Below, in pieces: positions 19,072-28,633 of a stretch of DNA of 64,000 nucleotides. The translations under genes and the position numbers were made by a program. How positions within the stretch are numbered: the stretch's first letter is position 1; the number at the start of each line of letters is the position of its first letter. Source of the stretch: Chryseobacterium indologenes (GTDB lineage Bacteria; Bacteroidota; Bacteroidia; Flavobacteriales; Weeksellaceae). The DNA lies in NCBI GenBank assembly GCA_016025055.1, contig CP065590.1:1798001-1862000 (forward strand), in the 5' to 3' direction. Under the pieces are notes generated by a model. The model worked only from the letters and a program-made list of their open reading frames with translations, was not told where the DNA came from and searched no databases.

Positions 19072-19593
19072 TTAAGCGTCTTTAACAGTTATTTCTTCAA
19101 CTCCAGTTTCAATAAGCAACTGTTTTACAGATTCTACATCTTCAGTTACAAATTCCATCATGAATTTATCATCCGTAGTTCTTGGGTCAGGATTCTGAGC
19201 CGGTGCTCCCGGATACATCTTGTTTCTAACTAAGAAAGTAAGAGACATCATGTGAGCTGCACAGAATACCATTAATTCAAACATTGGAACTACGAATGCC
19301 GGCATATTGTGTCCCCAGTCAAAAGCTGGTTTACCACCAATATTCTGAGGCCAGTCGTGGTTCATTACATACCAGGTTAACGTAGCACCGATAGTAACAC
19401 CATAACAAGCATAGATGAAAGCAGCATCAGAAATTCTTGTTTTCTTTAAACCTAAAGCTTTATCTAGTCCGTGAACCGGAAACGGAGTATAGACTTCGTT
19501 TATCGCGATTCCTTTATCGTTGAATGCTTTAACGCCGTTCATTAAATCGTCGTCGTCAGCATAAAGTCCGTATACAATTTTAGTGGTGCTCAT
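19072..19593 (-). CDS. actD: Alternative complex III subunit ActD (DUF3341)
   Basis: 173 residues from the ATG at 19593 (MSTTKIVYGLYADDDDLM), which matches the family N-terminus. The frame extends to 19620, but the extra nine residues lie inside actC coding sequence. Two transmembrane helices (around 60-80 and 95-115) sit in a DUF3341 fold. It is a membrane subunit without cofactors. The start overlaps the actC stop by 14 bases, suggesting translational coupling. Confidence 0.92.
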   Translation of the reverse strand: MSTTKIVYGLYADDDDLMNGVKAFNDKGIAINEVYTPFPVHGLDKALGLKKTRISDAAFIYACYGVTIGATLTWYVMNHDWPQNIGGKPAFDWGHNMPAFVVPMFELMVFCAAHMMSLTFLVRNKMYPGAPAQNPDPRTTDDKFMMEFVTEDVESVKQLLIETGVEEITVKDA

Positions 19594-20977
19594 CTCCTTC
19601 TTTTGCTTTATAAGTTTCACCTGAGATTTTCAAAATCGATTTTAATTCAGCCTGCGCAATTACAGGGAATGTTCTTGCATATAATAAGAATAATACAGAG
19701 AAGAATCCGATTGTTCCTAAGTATACACCCACATCAATGATCGTTGGCTTAAACATTGTCCATGATCCTGGTAAGTAGTCTCTTGAAAGGTTGATAACGA
19801 TGATATCAAAACGCTCAAACCACATACCGATGTTAATGATCAATGCAACAATGAATGTCCAGATAATATTTGTTCTTGCTTTCTTGAACCAGAATGAAGC
19901 TGGAACTACAAGGTTACAGATAATCAATGACCAGAATGCCCACCAGTAAGGTCCTACAGCAGCACCTGGTGAAAGGTAAGTAAAGTCTTCAAATCTGGAT
20001 CCTGAATACCATCCGATGAAATATTCAGTAGCATAAGCTACAGTTACCATACCACCTGTTAAAACGATTACGATGTTCATAATTTCGATATGATACATGG
20101 TAATGTACTCTTCAAGGTGACATACTTTTCTTGCTACTAACAATAGTGTCTGTACCATTGCAAATCCTGAGAAGATTGCTCCGGCAACGAAGTAAGGAGG
20201 ATAGATCGTTGAGTGCCATCCTTTAATTACTGAAGTTGCGAAGTCAAAAGATACGGTAGTGTGTACCGAGAATACAAGCGGAGTTGCTAAACCTGCAAGA
20301 ACCAAAGAAAGTTCTTCGAATCTTTGCCAGTGTTTTGCTTTACCACCCCAACCGAAGGCCAGGAATGTATAAATTTTCTTAGTCCAAGGAGTTTTAGCTC
20401 TATCTCTGATCATTGCAAAGTCAGGGATCAATCCCATGAACCAGAATACAGTTGATACTGAGAAATACGTTGAGATCGCAAATACGTCCCAAAGTAGAGG
20501 AGAGTTGAAGTTCCCCCAAAGAGAACCGAATTGGTTTGGTAAAGGGAATACCCAGTATCCAACCCAAACTCTACCCATGTGAATTACAGGGAAGATTGCT
20601 GCCTGTACAACCGCAAAGATCGTCATCGCCTCTGCTGATCTGTTTACAGACATTCTCCATCTCTGTCTAAATAATAATAATACTGCTGAGATTAGGGTCC
20701 CGGCGTGACCGATACCTACCCACCATACGAAGTTGGTAATATCCCAACCCCAGTTAATAGTTCTGTTAAGCCCCCATGCTCCAATACCTGTCCCGATAGT
20801 GTAAGCGATACAGCCGAATCCATAAAGGAATAGAACTAGTGCAGCATATAATGAAATCCACCATAATTTACCTGCTCTTTCTTCGATAGGTCGTGCAATA
20901 TCTTCTGTGATATCGTGATAAGTTTTGTGACCAATAATTAGAGGTTCCCTTATCGGAGCTTCGTAATGTCCTGACAT
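19580..20977 (-). CDS. actC: Alternative complex III subunit ActC (NrfD family)
   Basis: 465 residues with about ten transmembrane helices; NrfD/PsrC-type quinol-binding subunit that pairs with the Fe-S protein ActB. Conserved membrane stretches include NFVWWVGIGHAGTLISAVLL and HTTVSFDFATSVIKGWHSTI. It lies 25 bases after actB and overlaps actD. Confidence 0.95.
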   Translation of the reverse strand: MSGHYEAPIREPLIIGHKTYHDITEDIARPIEERAGKLWWISLYAALVLFLYGFGCIAYTIGTGIGAWGLNRTINWGWDITNFVWWVGIGHAGTLISAVLLLFRQRWRMSVNRSAEAMTIFAVVQAAIFPVIHMGRVWVGYWVFPLPNQFGSLWGNFNSPLLWDVFAISTYFSVSTVFWFMGLIPDFAMIRDRAKTPWTKKIYTFLAFGWGGKAKHWQRFEELSLVLAGLATPLVFSVHTTVSFDFATSVIKGWHSTIYPPYFVAGAIFSGFAMVQTLLLVARKVCHLEEYITMYHIEIMNIVIVLTGGMVTVAYATEYFIGWYSGSRFEDFTYLSPGAAVGPYWWAFWSLIICNLVVPASFWFKKARTNIIWTFIVALIINIGMWFERFDIIVINLSRDYLPGSWTMFKPTIIDVGVYLGTIGFFSVLFLLYARTFPVIAQAELKSILKISGETYKAKEGDEHH

Positions 20978-21002
20978 TTTTTACCTATTTATTATTTAAA
21001 CT

Positions 21003-24000
21003 TTATTTTTCTACTCTGTTTCTTACTTTAGTGTGATAGAACACGTTTGGTTTTGTTCCGATCTCCTCTAGTAAATAATATCTTCTGTTAGAGGCATATA
21101 CCTTTCTAATTTCAGATTCTTTATCATTCATGTCTCCAAATGTCATTGCACCAGTAGAACAAGCTTTAGAACAAGCAGTCTGGAATTCTCCATCCTTCAC
21201 TTTTCTTCCTTCCTTCTTAGCCTCAAGAATTGTATTCTGAGTCATTTGGATACACATTGAACATTTCTCCATTACCCCTCTAGTTCTTACAACTACATCC
21301 GGGTTAAGTACCATTCTTCCTAAATCATTGTTCATGTTGAAGTCGAACTTGTCGTTTAGGTTATAAGTAAACCAGTTGAAACGTCTTACTTTGTACGGAC
21401 AGTTGTTTGCACAATATCTGGTACCGATACATCTGTTGTAAGCCATATGGTTTTGACCTTGCTTACCGTGTGAAGTAGCCGCTACCGGACATACAGTTTC
21501 ACATGGAGCGTGGTTACAGTGCTGACACATTACTGGCTGGAAGATTACATCCGGATTATCAGCAGGGTGGTTTAATGCACCTCCTTCTTTGTTGAATGCA
21601 GTACCGTATAATTCTGGTACAGCCATTCCTTCTTTTAATCCTTCATATACTTCAACCTTTTGTCTTGAAGAATAGTAACGGTCGATTCTTAACCAGTACA
21701 TATCTCTGGACATTCTTACTTCTGCTTTACCTACCACAGGAACGTTGTTTTCAGCCTGACAAGCAATAATACATGCTCCACAACCTGTACAAGAGTTCAA
21801 GTCAATAGATAAGTTGAAGTGAGGCCCATCTGTATCATCAAATGCATCCCAAAGGTCAATTTTTCTTGCCGGAAGAGCCCCGCTGATGGTGTGGTATTCC
21901 AAAGGCTTATTCCATCCTTTGTGCTCATCATCAAATGGTACGTTGATGAATTCAGCTAATGGAACTTCCTTAGCGATTTCGTAACGACCCATCAATGTAT
22001 TTTGAAGCTGGATACCTGCAAACTCGTGATCTTCTCCTGTTTTCTCGATTTTAACACCGGAAAGAACAAGGTTGGAACCATCGAATAAAGGATAAGCATT
22101 TACCCCTGTATCAGCAGTTGCTCCTGAGTTTTTCTTACCATAACCAAGCGCCAGACCTACTGATCCTTCTGCCTGACCTGGCTGTACAAATACAGGAACG
22201 TCTTTTATTGTTACTCCGTTTACGGTAAGGTTTACGATAGAACCATCCAACTGCATTCTTGCGTTAAGGTCATTATCGATACCGAACTTTTCTGCGTCTT
22301 TCGGAGAAATTGTCAGGTAGTTATCCCAAGACATTCTGGTGATCGGGTCAGGTAATTCTTGTAACCAAGGGTTGTTTGCCTGAGTACCGTCTCCCATCGA
22401 AGTCTTAGTGTATAATACTAATTCTAATTCTGAAGCTTTGAAGTTTCCTAATTCAGCAACAGCCTGAGCAGCGTTTCCACCTGCGTAAGATAATGTTGTT
22501 GAGTTAGTAGAAGCATTGATACCGTTATATAATGCTTTGTTGAAAGATGTACCACCTAAAAGAGAAGCTGAGCTTGCCTTTAAATAATCGTAGTAGTTGT
22601 TTGCAGCATTGTTTTTACCATTCTTCCAAACCAATAAAGACTCTTCAATCTGTCTTGATTTGTAGATCTTCTGGATCGTAGGCTGCATCAATGAATATAC
22701 ACCGGTCTGTGGTTCGATATCTCCCCAAGACTCTAACCAGTTAGCCACCGGAATAACAGCCTTAGCTGCTTTGTACATTTCATTTTTCTTATCAGCAACA
22801 GCAATTACGTAAGGAACTTTTGATAAAGATTTTTTGAAATCTTCTCCTTTCGGATGAGCGTAGATAGGGTCTACATTGTTGGTAACTAATACACCAACCT
22901 GACCTGCGTTTATCCATCCAAGGAATTCCTGGTATCTTGCACCGTCGAATTCTTTTAATAGGTTTGCTTTACCTGTGAAAGCAACTGATCCTAATTTCTG
23001 GTTGATTAAGTGTGCTAAAACCTGTGCTCCTTTAGAACCGTCAGCGAAAACAACAGCTTTGCTTCCTTTCGCTTTCAATTCGTTAGCAATTTCAGTAGCA
23101 GTCTTATCAGAAGTACCACCACCTACAATTGCATTATAAACTTCAACTAAAGTTTTGTTTACTGCACTTGGCTTTAATCTGTATCTTGAGTCAGCGTTAG
23201 CACCGGTTAATGACATATTAGACTCCACCTGAATGTGTCTCAACATGTTTGGTCCCGGTTTTCTTGCCGCTGCATAAGAAGTTTCTAAGCTTGAAGCGTT
23301 GTAATCTCCTAAGAAATCAGCCTGGAAAGATACTACCAATTCAGAACCTTTAAGGTCATAAACAGGTAAAGCTCTTTGTCCGAATACTTCCTGAGCAGCA
23401 TCTAATCCTGCCGCATAAGGGAAAGCATCGAAAGTTACTAATTCAGCTGTAGGATATTTTGCCTTAAATTCAGCAAATAGCTTTTTGAAAGTTGGTGAAG
23501 CAAAAGAATGTGATAGAACCACAATCTTTTTACCTGACGCTTTAGCTTCTTCCAATCCTTTGATAACGAAACTGTCTACTTTATCGAAAGTTTCATCTTT
23601 ACCGTCCAGTTTAGGCTGCTTTACTTTATCATTATCATAAAGAGAAAGTACACTAGCCTGAGCTCTGGCGTTAGTTTTACCTAAATCACCACCAGCCGGG
23701 TTTGGTTCAATTTTGATGGGTCTACCTTCACGGGTTTTTACTAAAACACTGGCAAAGTCGAAACCGTCAAAATAGGTTGAAGCGTAATAATTAGGGATTC
23801 CCGGAATAATATCATGCGGTTTTACCACATAAGGAATCGTTTTGATAACCGGAGCTTCGCAGGCAGCTAATGTTACTGCTGCTGTAGAGAATCCTAGTAA
23901 TTTAAGGAAGTCTCTTCTTGAAGTACTTGATCCGTTCTTCTCAGCATCTCCAAGGAAATCTTCTACCGGAATTTCTTCCTGAAACTCTTTCTGAGCCAGC

Positions 24001-24065
24001 TTATTATTTAAAGCCGGATCTTTAAGTTCATGAATACTTCTGAATTGTATTTTGTTTGAAGCCAT
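21003..24065 (-). CDS. actB: Alternative complex III subunit ActB (molybdopterin-oxidoreductase-like plus ferredoxin domain)
   Basis: 1020 residues. A Tat-type signal, SRRDFLKLLGFS (about 48-59), sits unusually far inside the protein, as is typical for ActB in Bacteroidota. The large N-terminal domain has the molybdopterin-oxidoreductase fold but no visible cofactor-binding cysteine. The C-terminal ferredoxin-like domain has four cysteine clusters beginning CTGCGACIIAC, CQHCNHAPCETVCP, CIGTRYCANNCP and CSMC...CSKACS, enough for several Fe-S clusters. It takes electrons from the ActC quinol site. Confidence 0.95.
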   Translation of the reverse strand: MASNKIQFRSIHELKDPALNNKLAQKEFQEEIPVEDFLGDAEKNGSSTSRRDFLKLLGFSTAAVTLAACEAPVIKTIPYVVKPHDIIPGIPNYYASTYFDGFDFASVLVKTREGRPIKIEPNPAGGDLGKTNARAQASVLSLYDNDKVKQPKLDGKDETFDKVDSFVIKGLEEAKASGKKIVVLSHSFASPTFKKLFAEFKAKYPTAELVTFDAFPYAAGLDAAQEVFGQRALPVYDLKGSELVVSFQADFLGDYNASSLETSYAAARKPGPNMLRHIQVESNMSLTGANADSRYRLKPSAVNKTLVEVYNAIVGGGTSDKTATEIANELKAKGSKAVVFADGSKGAQVLAHLINQKLGSVAFTGKANLLKEFDGARYQEFLGWINAGQVGVLVTNNVDPIYAHPKGEDFKKSLSKVPYVIAVADKKNEMYKAAKAVIPVANWLESWGDIEPQTGVYSLMQPTIQKIYKSRQIEESLLVWKNGKNNAANNYYDYLKASSASLLGGTSFNKALYNGINASTNSTTLSYAGGNAAQAVAELGNFKASELELVLYTKTSMGDGTQANNPWLQELPDPITRMSWDNYLTISPKDAEKFGIDNDLNARMQLDGSIVNLTVNGVTIKDVPVFVQPGQAEGSVGLALGYGKKNSGATADTGVNAYPLFDGSNLVLSGVKIEKTGEDHEFAGIQLQNTLMGRYEIAKEVPLAEFINVPFDDEHKGWNKPLEYHTISGALPARKIDLWDAFDDTDGPHFNLSIDLNSCTGCGACIIACQAENNVPVVGKAEVRMSRDMYWLRIDRYYSSRQKVEVYEGLKEGMAVPELYGTAFNKEGGALNHPADNPDVIFQPVMCQHCNHAPCETVCPVAATSHGKQGQNHMAYNRCIGTRYCANNCPYKVRRFNWFTYNLNDKFDFNMNNDLGRMVLNPDVVVRTRGVMEKCSMCIQMTQNTILEAKKEGRKVKDGEFQTACSKACSTGAMTFGDMNDKESEIRKVYASNRRYYLLEEIGTKPNVFYHTKVRNRVEK

Positions 24066-24088
24066 TTATACTTCTAATTTTTTAGTTA

Positions 24089-25447
24089 TTAATAATGACA
24101 TTTACCACACTCAAGACCTCCAATTGCAGCTACAGTGATCTTACCTCCATCCTGAGGATATTGTTTTTTCAACTTGTCATGTAGATTCTTGAAGTACTCT
24201 TTATTATAACCGTTGTTCATATCAACCTCAGTAGTTCTGTGACATTCGATACACCATCCCATGGTAAAGTCGTTAGCCATCTGAACAACATTCATTGTGT
24301 CAATTTTTCCGTGACAAGCTTTACATACAACATCAATTTTGTTGTTTGGATTCTTTTTGTTGAAAGAATTGATGATGGCTTGTTCACCTGCAATGACGTG
24401 CTGAGAGTGATTGAAGTAAACGAAGTCTGGCATGTTGTGGATTCTTGTCCACTCAACCGGTTGTGTTTTTCCTGTATACTGTTGTTTAGCAGGATCCCAA
24501 CCTGTTGCAGCGTAGATCTTCTGGATTTCTCCATCATAGAATGCCTTGTCTTTTCCTGGCTCCATGTAGTGATCTGCGTTGTATTCAGAGATTGTTCTGT
24601 GACAGTTCATACAAACGTTCATAGAAGGAATCTCAGATACTTTTCCGTATTTAGCACTAGAGTGACATAATTGACAGTCAATTTTCTGTTCTCCAGCATG
24701 GATTTTGTGAGAGAAGTAGATAGGTTGCTCAGGTTTGTATCCTTTGTAAACCCCGATCCACATTAACCAGTTCCATACCCCGTAAGCTGCTAAAATAGCC
24801 AGAATAGCTATTACTGCTTTACCTACATAATGGAACTTCTCATACATTTCTCTGAACGAACGAACTCTTGTTTCGTTAAGGCCTGCCAATTCTTCAGACT
24901 GTCCCAGTTTTACAAGTTGTCTTAGTTTAAGTAAGATCCAGACTAATAAACCTGCAATCGCTAAAAGAGAAATGATAACAATGTTTGTAGTAGTTTTGTC
25001 TGCAGGAGCTGCTGCCGTAGCATCAGTCGCAGGAGTGGCTTCCGCTTTTTTCTCTTCCGGAGCCGGAGGATTAGTAGTGAACGCTAAAATGTCATCAATA
25101 TCCTTCTCTGTAAGATTAGGAAACTGCAACATCTCAGTCTTATTATACTTTTCGAAAATTTCATTGGCGTATTTATCCCCTGAAGCTCTTAAAGCTTTGT
25201 TGTCTTTGATCCACTTGTGAAGCCAATCTCTGTCTACACCGCCTTCTGTCTTTACACGTTCTACAACCCCCTTTAATGGTGGGCCAATAACTTGTTTGTC
25301 CAGCGCGTGACATGCAGTACAATTCGCTTTGAAAAGTTTCTCTCCGTTTTTAGGATCGCCGTCTTGCCCGTAAAATGAAGCACTGGTTGATAGCAATAAA
25401 CCAATTGCAATCAACGTTTTTTTATAATGCTTTCTCCAACTAATCAT
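24089..25447 (-). CDS. actA: Alternative complex III subunit ActA (multiheme cytochrome c, with N-terminal monoheme fusion)
   Basis: 452 residues. A signal segment is followed by a class-I-like cytochrome c domain with CTACH at 43-47, then two membrane helices (about 152-175 and 210-235). The C-terminal multiheme domain has five more sites: CQLCH, CMNCH, CKACH, CIECH and CGKCH, the last two residues from the end. Six hemes in total: the usual pentaheme ActA plus a fused monoheme cytochrome, an arrangement common in flavobacteria. First gene of the operon. Confidence 0.93.
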   Translation of the reverse strand: MISWRKHYKKTLIAIGLLLSTSASFYGQDGDPKNGEKLFKANCTACHALDKQVIGPPLKGVVERVKTEGGVDRDWLHKWIKDNKALRASGDKYANEIFEKYNKTEMLQFPNLTEKDIDDILAFTTNPPAPEEKKAEATPATDATAAAPADKTTTNIVIISLLAIAGLLVWILLKLRQLVKLGQSEELAGLNETRVRSFREMYEKFHYVGKAVIAILAILAAYGVWNWLMWIGVYKGYKPEQPIYFSHKIHAGEQKIDCQLCHSSAKYGKVSEIPSMNVCMNCHRTISEYNADHYMEPGKDKAFYDGEIQKIYAATGWDPAKQQYTGKTQPVEWTRIHNMPDFVYFNHSQHVIAGEQAIINSFNKKNPNNKIDVVCKACHGKIDTMNVVQMANDFTMGWCIECHRTTEVDMNNGYNKEYFKNLHDKLKKQYPQDGGKITVAAIGGLECGKCHY

Positions 25448-25491
25448 TTAAATTATCTTATGTTAGTAAAATATTGAACATATCAATCCCG

Positions 25492-25519
25492 CAAAAATAA
25501 TATTTTTAACACAAATTTA
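25492..25519 (-). promoter_or_regulatory. Candidate -7 boxes for the act operon
   Basis: Two minus-strand matches upstream of actA: TATTTTTG (25499-25492) and TAAATTTG (25519-25512). Neither has a well-spaced TTTG. One of them probably drives actABCDEF. Confidence 0.4.
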
Positions 25520-25581
25520 ACGGCATATAAAAAGGGGAAAATGTCATTTAAGGTTAATTTGTACTGATTCTAAATAACCTG

Positions 25582-25613
25582 TTTGGTATAGTTTTTTAAT
25601 TTGTATAAATTTG
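25582..25613 (+). promoter_or_regulatory. Promoter of the SPOR-domain protein
   Basis: TTTG (25582-25585), 20 bases, TAAATTTG (25606-25613), then the ATG 15 bases on: a strong consensus promoter, divergent from the act operon. Confidence 0.7.
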
Positions 25614-25628
25614 CGGAAACAAGTTTAA

Positions 25629-26186
25629 ATGAGAAATTTGATCAAAATATTTTCAGTATTATCATTATTTGGTTTTTATAGTATTGAAGCACAGCAGGTT
25701 GTTAAGAGAGATACCCTTTCGGGAACGGAGCTTGTCATCACGATGGATTCCAAAATAAATACTGCTTTGGAAGGAATCGAAGGCAAATGTTCTAAAGTTG
25801 TCACCAATAATCCATCCAGAGATTATGGGAATACTGATAGCGGAATTTCTACCGGTGGGATCACAAAACCACCTAAAATATATGTGCCAAGCAGGGAACT
25901 TACCAATGCTGAAATTTGTAAGAAAAATCCTAGAATTTTAGGATACAAAATCCAGATTACAACGGTAAAAAGTAATGAGGAAGCGAATGAAGTGAAATCC
26001 TATTTCAGAAAAAGATTTCCTAATCTGAAAGTAGAAACCGATGCATCATTGAGACCGAATTATAAAATTCTTGCGGGAAGTTACTTTACAAAGCAGAGTG
26101 CTGCCGCTGACCTTTCAAAAATCAGAGAATACTTTAAATCTGCAGTAGCCGTACAGTACAGAATTTTCTGTGCAGAGGCAAAATAA
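25629..26186 (+). CDS. SPOR domain-containing secreted protein
   Basis: 185 residues with a signal peptide ending near IEAQ (residue 22). The C-terminal ~75 residues (GYKIQITTVKSNEEANEVKS ... AVQYRIFCAEA) fit a SPOR domain, which binds denuded septal peptidoglycan. A basic, disordered middle precedes it. It is monocistronic, with its own promoter and terminator. A role in cell envelope or division is inferred from the domain only. Confidence 0.82.
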   Translation: MRNLIKIFSVLSLFGFYSIEAQQVVKRDTLSGTELVITMDSKINTALEGIEGKCSKVVTNNPSRDYGNTDSGISTGGITKPPKIYVPSRELTNAEICKKNPRILGYKIQITTVKSNEEANEVKSYFRKRFPNLKVETDASLRPNYKILAGSYFTKQSAAADLSKIREYFKSAVAVQYRIFCAEAK

Positions 26187-26211
26187 GAAATAGGTATTTT
26201 GAAAATATAAT

Positions 26212-26243
26212 AAAAAAGCTGAGAAATTTCTCAGCTTTTTTTT
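26212..26243. terminator. Bidirectional terminator
   Basis: AAAAGCTGAGAAA / TTTCTCAGCTTTT near-loopless palindrome with A and T flanks, between convergent genes. Confidence 0.8.
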
Positions 26244-27519
26244 ATTGGTAATACGTATCCATAAACCAGAAAAACTCTGACATTCTGAACCAGTTATTGG
26301 CAAGGAGATAGATGACTAATATACTTACCGTCACCGTTAAAAACGACAGTGCTTTAGGTGAGGATCCGTATGCATAAAATAGCCATCCTATAAGCAACGG
26401 ATAGACAAAGATGAAGTGACCGCCATAAATGTAGGAAGTATGCAGTCCGAATCTCATGATGCAGTGTATAATGATGTCCATAAGAAAAGAAATCATTATA
26501 ACCTGTACCCATTTGTTTTTAAAATTTTTCAGATAACTCCAACTTATCAATATCAGTACAGTTCCTATAAAAATATAGGAAAATACAGATGAATAAAGGT
26601 CCATATAAAGGCCTTTGAAGTCAAAACCTTTCATATTATGTTTATCTGAAATGATAAAACCGGGAAACAAAATATTACCTCCGAAAAAGAAGGAGAGAAT
26701 CATGTCCCAGGTCGGCATAGACTCAACATTGGAGAACTTTTCGTATTGTTGATTGGTCTTTGAAAAGATATTCTCGTATTTAAAATCGATTCTGTTTAGA
26801 TATAACAGTAGGTAACAAATTGTTGCAATCATAACTCTCAATACGGCGTTTCCGAATTTTTTTCCAACTTGAAAAAAGATTTTTTCAAAAAGTAAAGGGA
26901 TGAAAACTTTCACAAAATTGGTTATCGTGAGCCCGCCAATCGTAATTCCTGCAAGTGATAATGCTGCCACGGGTGTTTTTTCTTCTCGACCAAGCTTTAT
27001 GGCTGCATAATGATTGTACAACGAAAGTAAAAAGAGTGTGTATGTAAAGTTTTCAGGAGTAAAAGATAATATGATATTGGTTGAAAACACACCGAAAAAG
27101 AAGGTTAATAGTAGGCTTATCCGTAAGGGAAGCTTGATGATATTCTTTAAATATTTAAAAATCTGCAGCACGGTAAGGCTGATGATAATATTGCTTAACC
27201 ACGCCAGCGTCAACCTGAAACCGGAATCCATTTTTCCACCTGAAATAAATAATGAAAATTCTCTGACCCAATTGAAAAAATAATAGGATAAAGGATGGCG
27301 TTCAAAACTTCCCCCGGTCATGAGGATAGATTTATTATCAAAGCTAAAATAAGCATCCCAGGGAATCCTGTTGTCAAAAATAATCCTGTAATGAATGGCA
27401 ATGTAAGATCCGAGAATTCCATAACAGATTATGAAAAATAAGAATACAGCCAGTTCTGTATAGGAGGACGGAAAAATCAGCTTTAAAAAATTAATGAATT
27501 TTGTTTTAATAAAAGACAC
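26242..27519 (-). CDS. Polytopic membrane protein of unknown function (DUF6080-like)
   Basis: 425 residues with roughly ten hydrophobic helices and a sizeable extracytoplasmic loop after helix 1 (FDNRIPWDAYFSFDNKSI). The pattern recalls GT-C-type glycosyltransferases or O-antigen-related membrane proteins, and I believe it matches DUF6080, but there is no decisive motif. It has its own -7 box at 27535-27542 and no obvious partner; the gene upstream on the same strand encodes a secreted T9SS protein. Confidence 0.65.
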   Translation of the reverse strand: MSFIKTKFINFLKLIFPSSYTELAVFLFFIICYGILGSYIAIHYRIIFDNRIPWDAYFSFDNKSILMTGGSFERHPLSYYFFNWVREFSLFISGGKMDSGFRLTLAWLSNIIISLTVLQIFKYLKNIIKLPLRISLLLTFFFGVFSTNIILSFTPENFTYTLFLLSLYNHYAAIKLGREEKTPVAALSLAGITIGGLTITNFVKVFIPLLFEKIFFQVGKKFGNAVLRVMIATICYLLLYLNRIDFKYENIFSKTNQQYEKFSNVESMPTWDMILSFFFGGNILFPGFIISDKHNMKGFDFKGLYMDLYSSVFSYIFIGTVLILISWSYLKNFKNKWVQVIMISFLMDIIIHCIMRFGLHTSYIYGGHFIFVYPLLIGWLFYAYGSSPKALSFLTVTVSILVIYLLANNWFRMSEFFWFMDTYYQ

Positions 27520-27534
27520 AGATCATATTTTTTG

Positions 27535-27542
27535 CAAAAGTA
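27535..27542 (-). promoter_or_regulatory. -7 promoter box for the polytopic membrane protein
   Basis: Minus strand TACTTTTG, 15 bases before the ATG. Confidence 0.45.
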
Positions 27543-27549
27543 AAATAAA

Positions 27550-27571
27550 AAACCACCAATTCAGGTGGTTT
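27550..27571 (-). terminator. Terminator after the T9SS cargo protein
   Basis: AAACCACC / GGTGGTTT stem with a 6-base loop, followed on the minus strand by a T-rich run, 25 bases after the stop. Confidence 0.7.
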
Positions 27572-27595
27572 CAGAAAGATTGTATAACGTTGTTA

Positions 27596-28552
27596 TTATT
27601 GTCTGATTATTTTTTCCGTTGTAGAGCTTCCGTCGGAGAAATCTACCTTCATCAGATAGGTTCCTTTGGGTAGGCCGGAAATATCTGTATTTCCGTCTTT
27701 ATCAATGTTTATTGTTTTTCCTGAGGCGTCCATAACCGTTGTCGCAGTAATTTTCCTGTCCGTTTTGATATTGACTTTTCCTGTTGTCGGGTTAGGATAA
27801 ATCACTGTACTTGCTTTCGTTTTTGATGTTTCCATAGTGGCAAGTGTTGCTGCTGTTGTGATTTTTACGTCATCCAACATAAACATATATTTATCTGACG
27901 ACATGTATTGAAACCCGATCTTTACACTTTGTCCGGCATACGTATCTAAGTTGATGGTAACTTGGGTCCAGTCTGTGTAAGGTGCTGTAGATGTGGCAGG
28001 AGAAGAGATGATGGTGAAATTTGCAGCAGATGTCGGATTACCGGTTCCTGTATAAACTCCCACCTTGTAGCTTTCTACAAAATCTGGAGATAATGCCTTT
28101 ACCCAGAATGTTAAAATATTTGAGCTGGCTCCTAAGGTGATGGAAGGAGTGATCAGCCAGTCGTTATTGGCTGTAACAGGACCTGCGGGAACTCCAGCCC
28201 ACGAAACGGCACATTTTTGTCCTCCGTGCGGAGTAAAATTTCGGATTTCTTCATCGGCAGCAGTTGATGTAAGATTGTTGGTTGCATTGCTTGCAGAAAC
28301 GTTAAATATCTGAAAAGCCATTTTAGCGCCGGCATTCGTCCAGTTGGCTGACCATGAGGGTGAGGCAGCTCCACCCACTACTGGCCCTCCGCCTGTGTAA
28401 GTATTTAAGCCATCCAGATCTAATGACGTCCAAGTACCAAAGTTGCCGATCGCGAAATTGGTATATGATTCAAAGCCCTCATCGAGCAAAACTGTTTGGG
28501 AATACGCATAAGTTCCCCATAGCAAACTTAAAGAAAGTATAACTTTTTTCAT
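27596..28552 (-). CDS. T9SS type A cargo protein with choice-of-anchor J domain
   Basis: 318 residues. Signal peptide ends near AYSQ (residue 19). The adhesin-like choice-of-anchor J (cleaved adhesin) domain starts at LLDEGFES and includes NDWLITPSITLG and YMFMLDDVKI. The last ~70 residues form a type A type IX sorting domain: VIYPNPTTGKVNIK, then GLPKGTYLMKVDFSDGS and KIIRQ. It should be exported by Sec, passed through the T9SS and attached to the surface or released. Ligand unknown. The product fits the gliding gene gldH seen elsewhere in the window. Confidence 0.9.
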   Translation of the reverse strand: MKKVILSLSLLWGTYAYSQTVLLDEGFESYTNFAIGNFGTWTSLDLDGLNTYTGGGPVVGGAASPSWSANWTNAGAKMAFQIFNVSASNATNNLTSTAADEEIRNFTPHGGQKCAVSWAGVPAGPVTANNDWLITPSITLGASSNILTFWVKALSPDFVESYKVGVYTGTGNPTSAANFTIISSPATSTAPYTDWTQVTINLDTYAGQSVKIGFQYMSSDKYMFMLDDVKITTAATLATMETSKTKASTVIYPNPTTGKVNIKTDRKITATTVMDASGKTINIDKDGNTDISGLPKGTYLMKVDFSDGSSTTEKIIRQ

Positions 28553-28633
28553 ATCGAATATTTTGTTAAATGTAATAAAAAATTCGATATGTTAATTGAA
28601 AATCAGTATTTTATGTTTTATTTTAACATTTTA

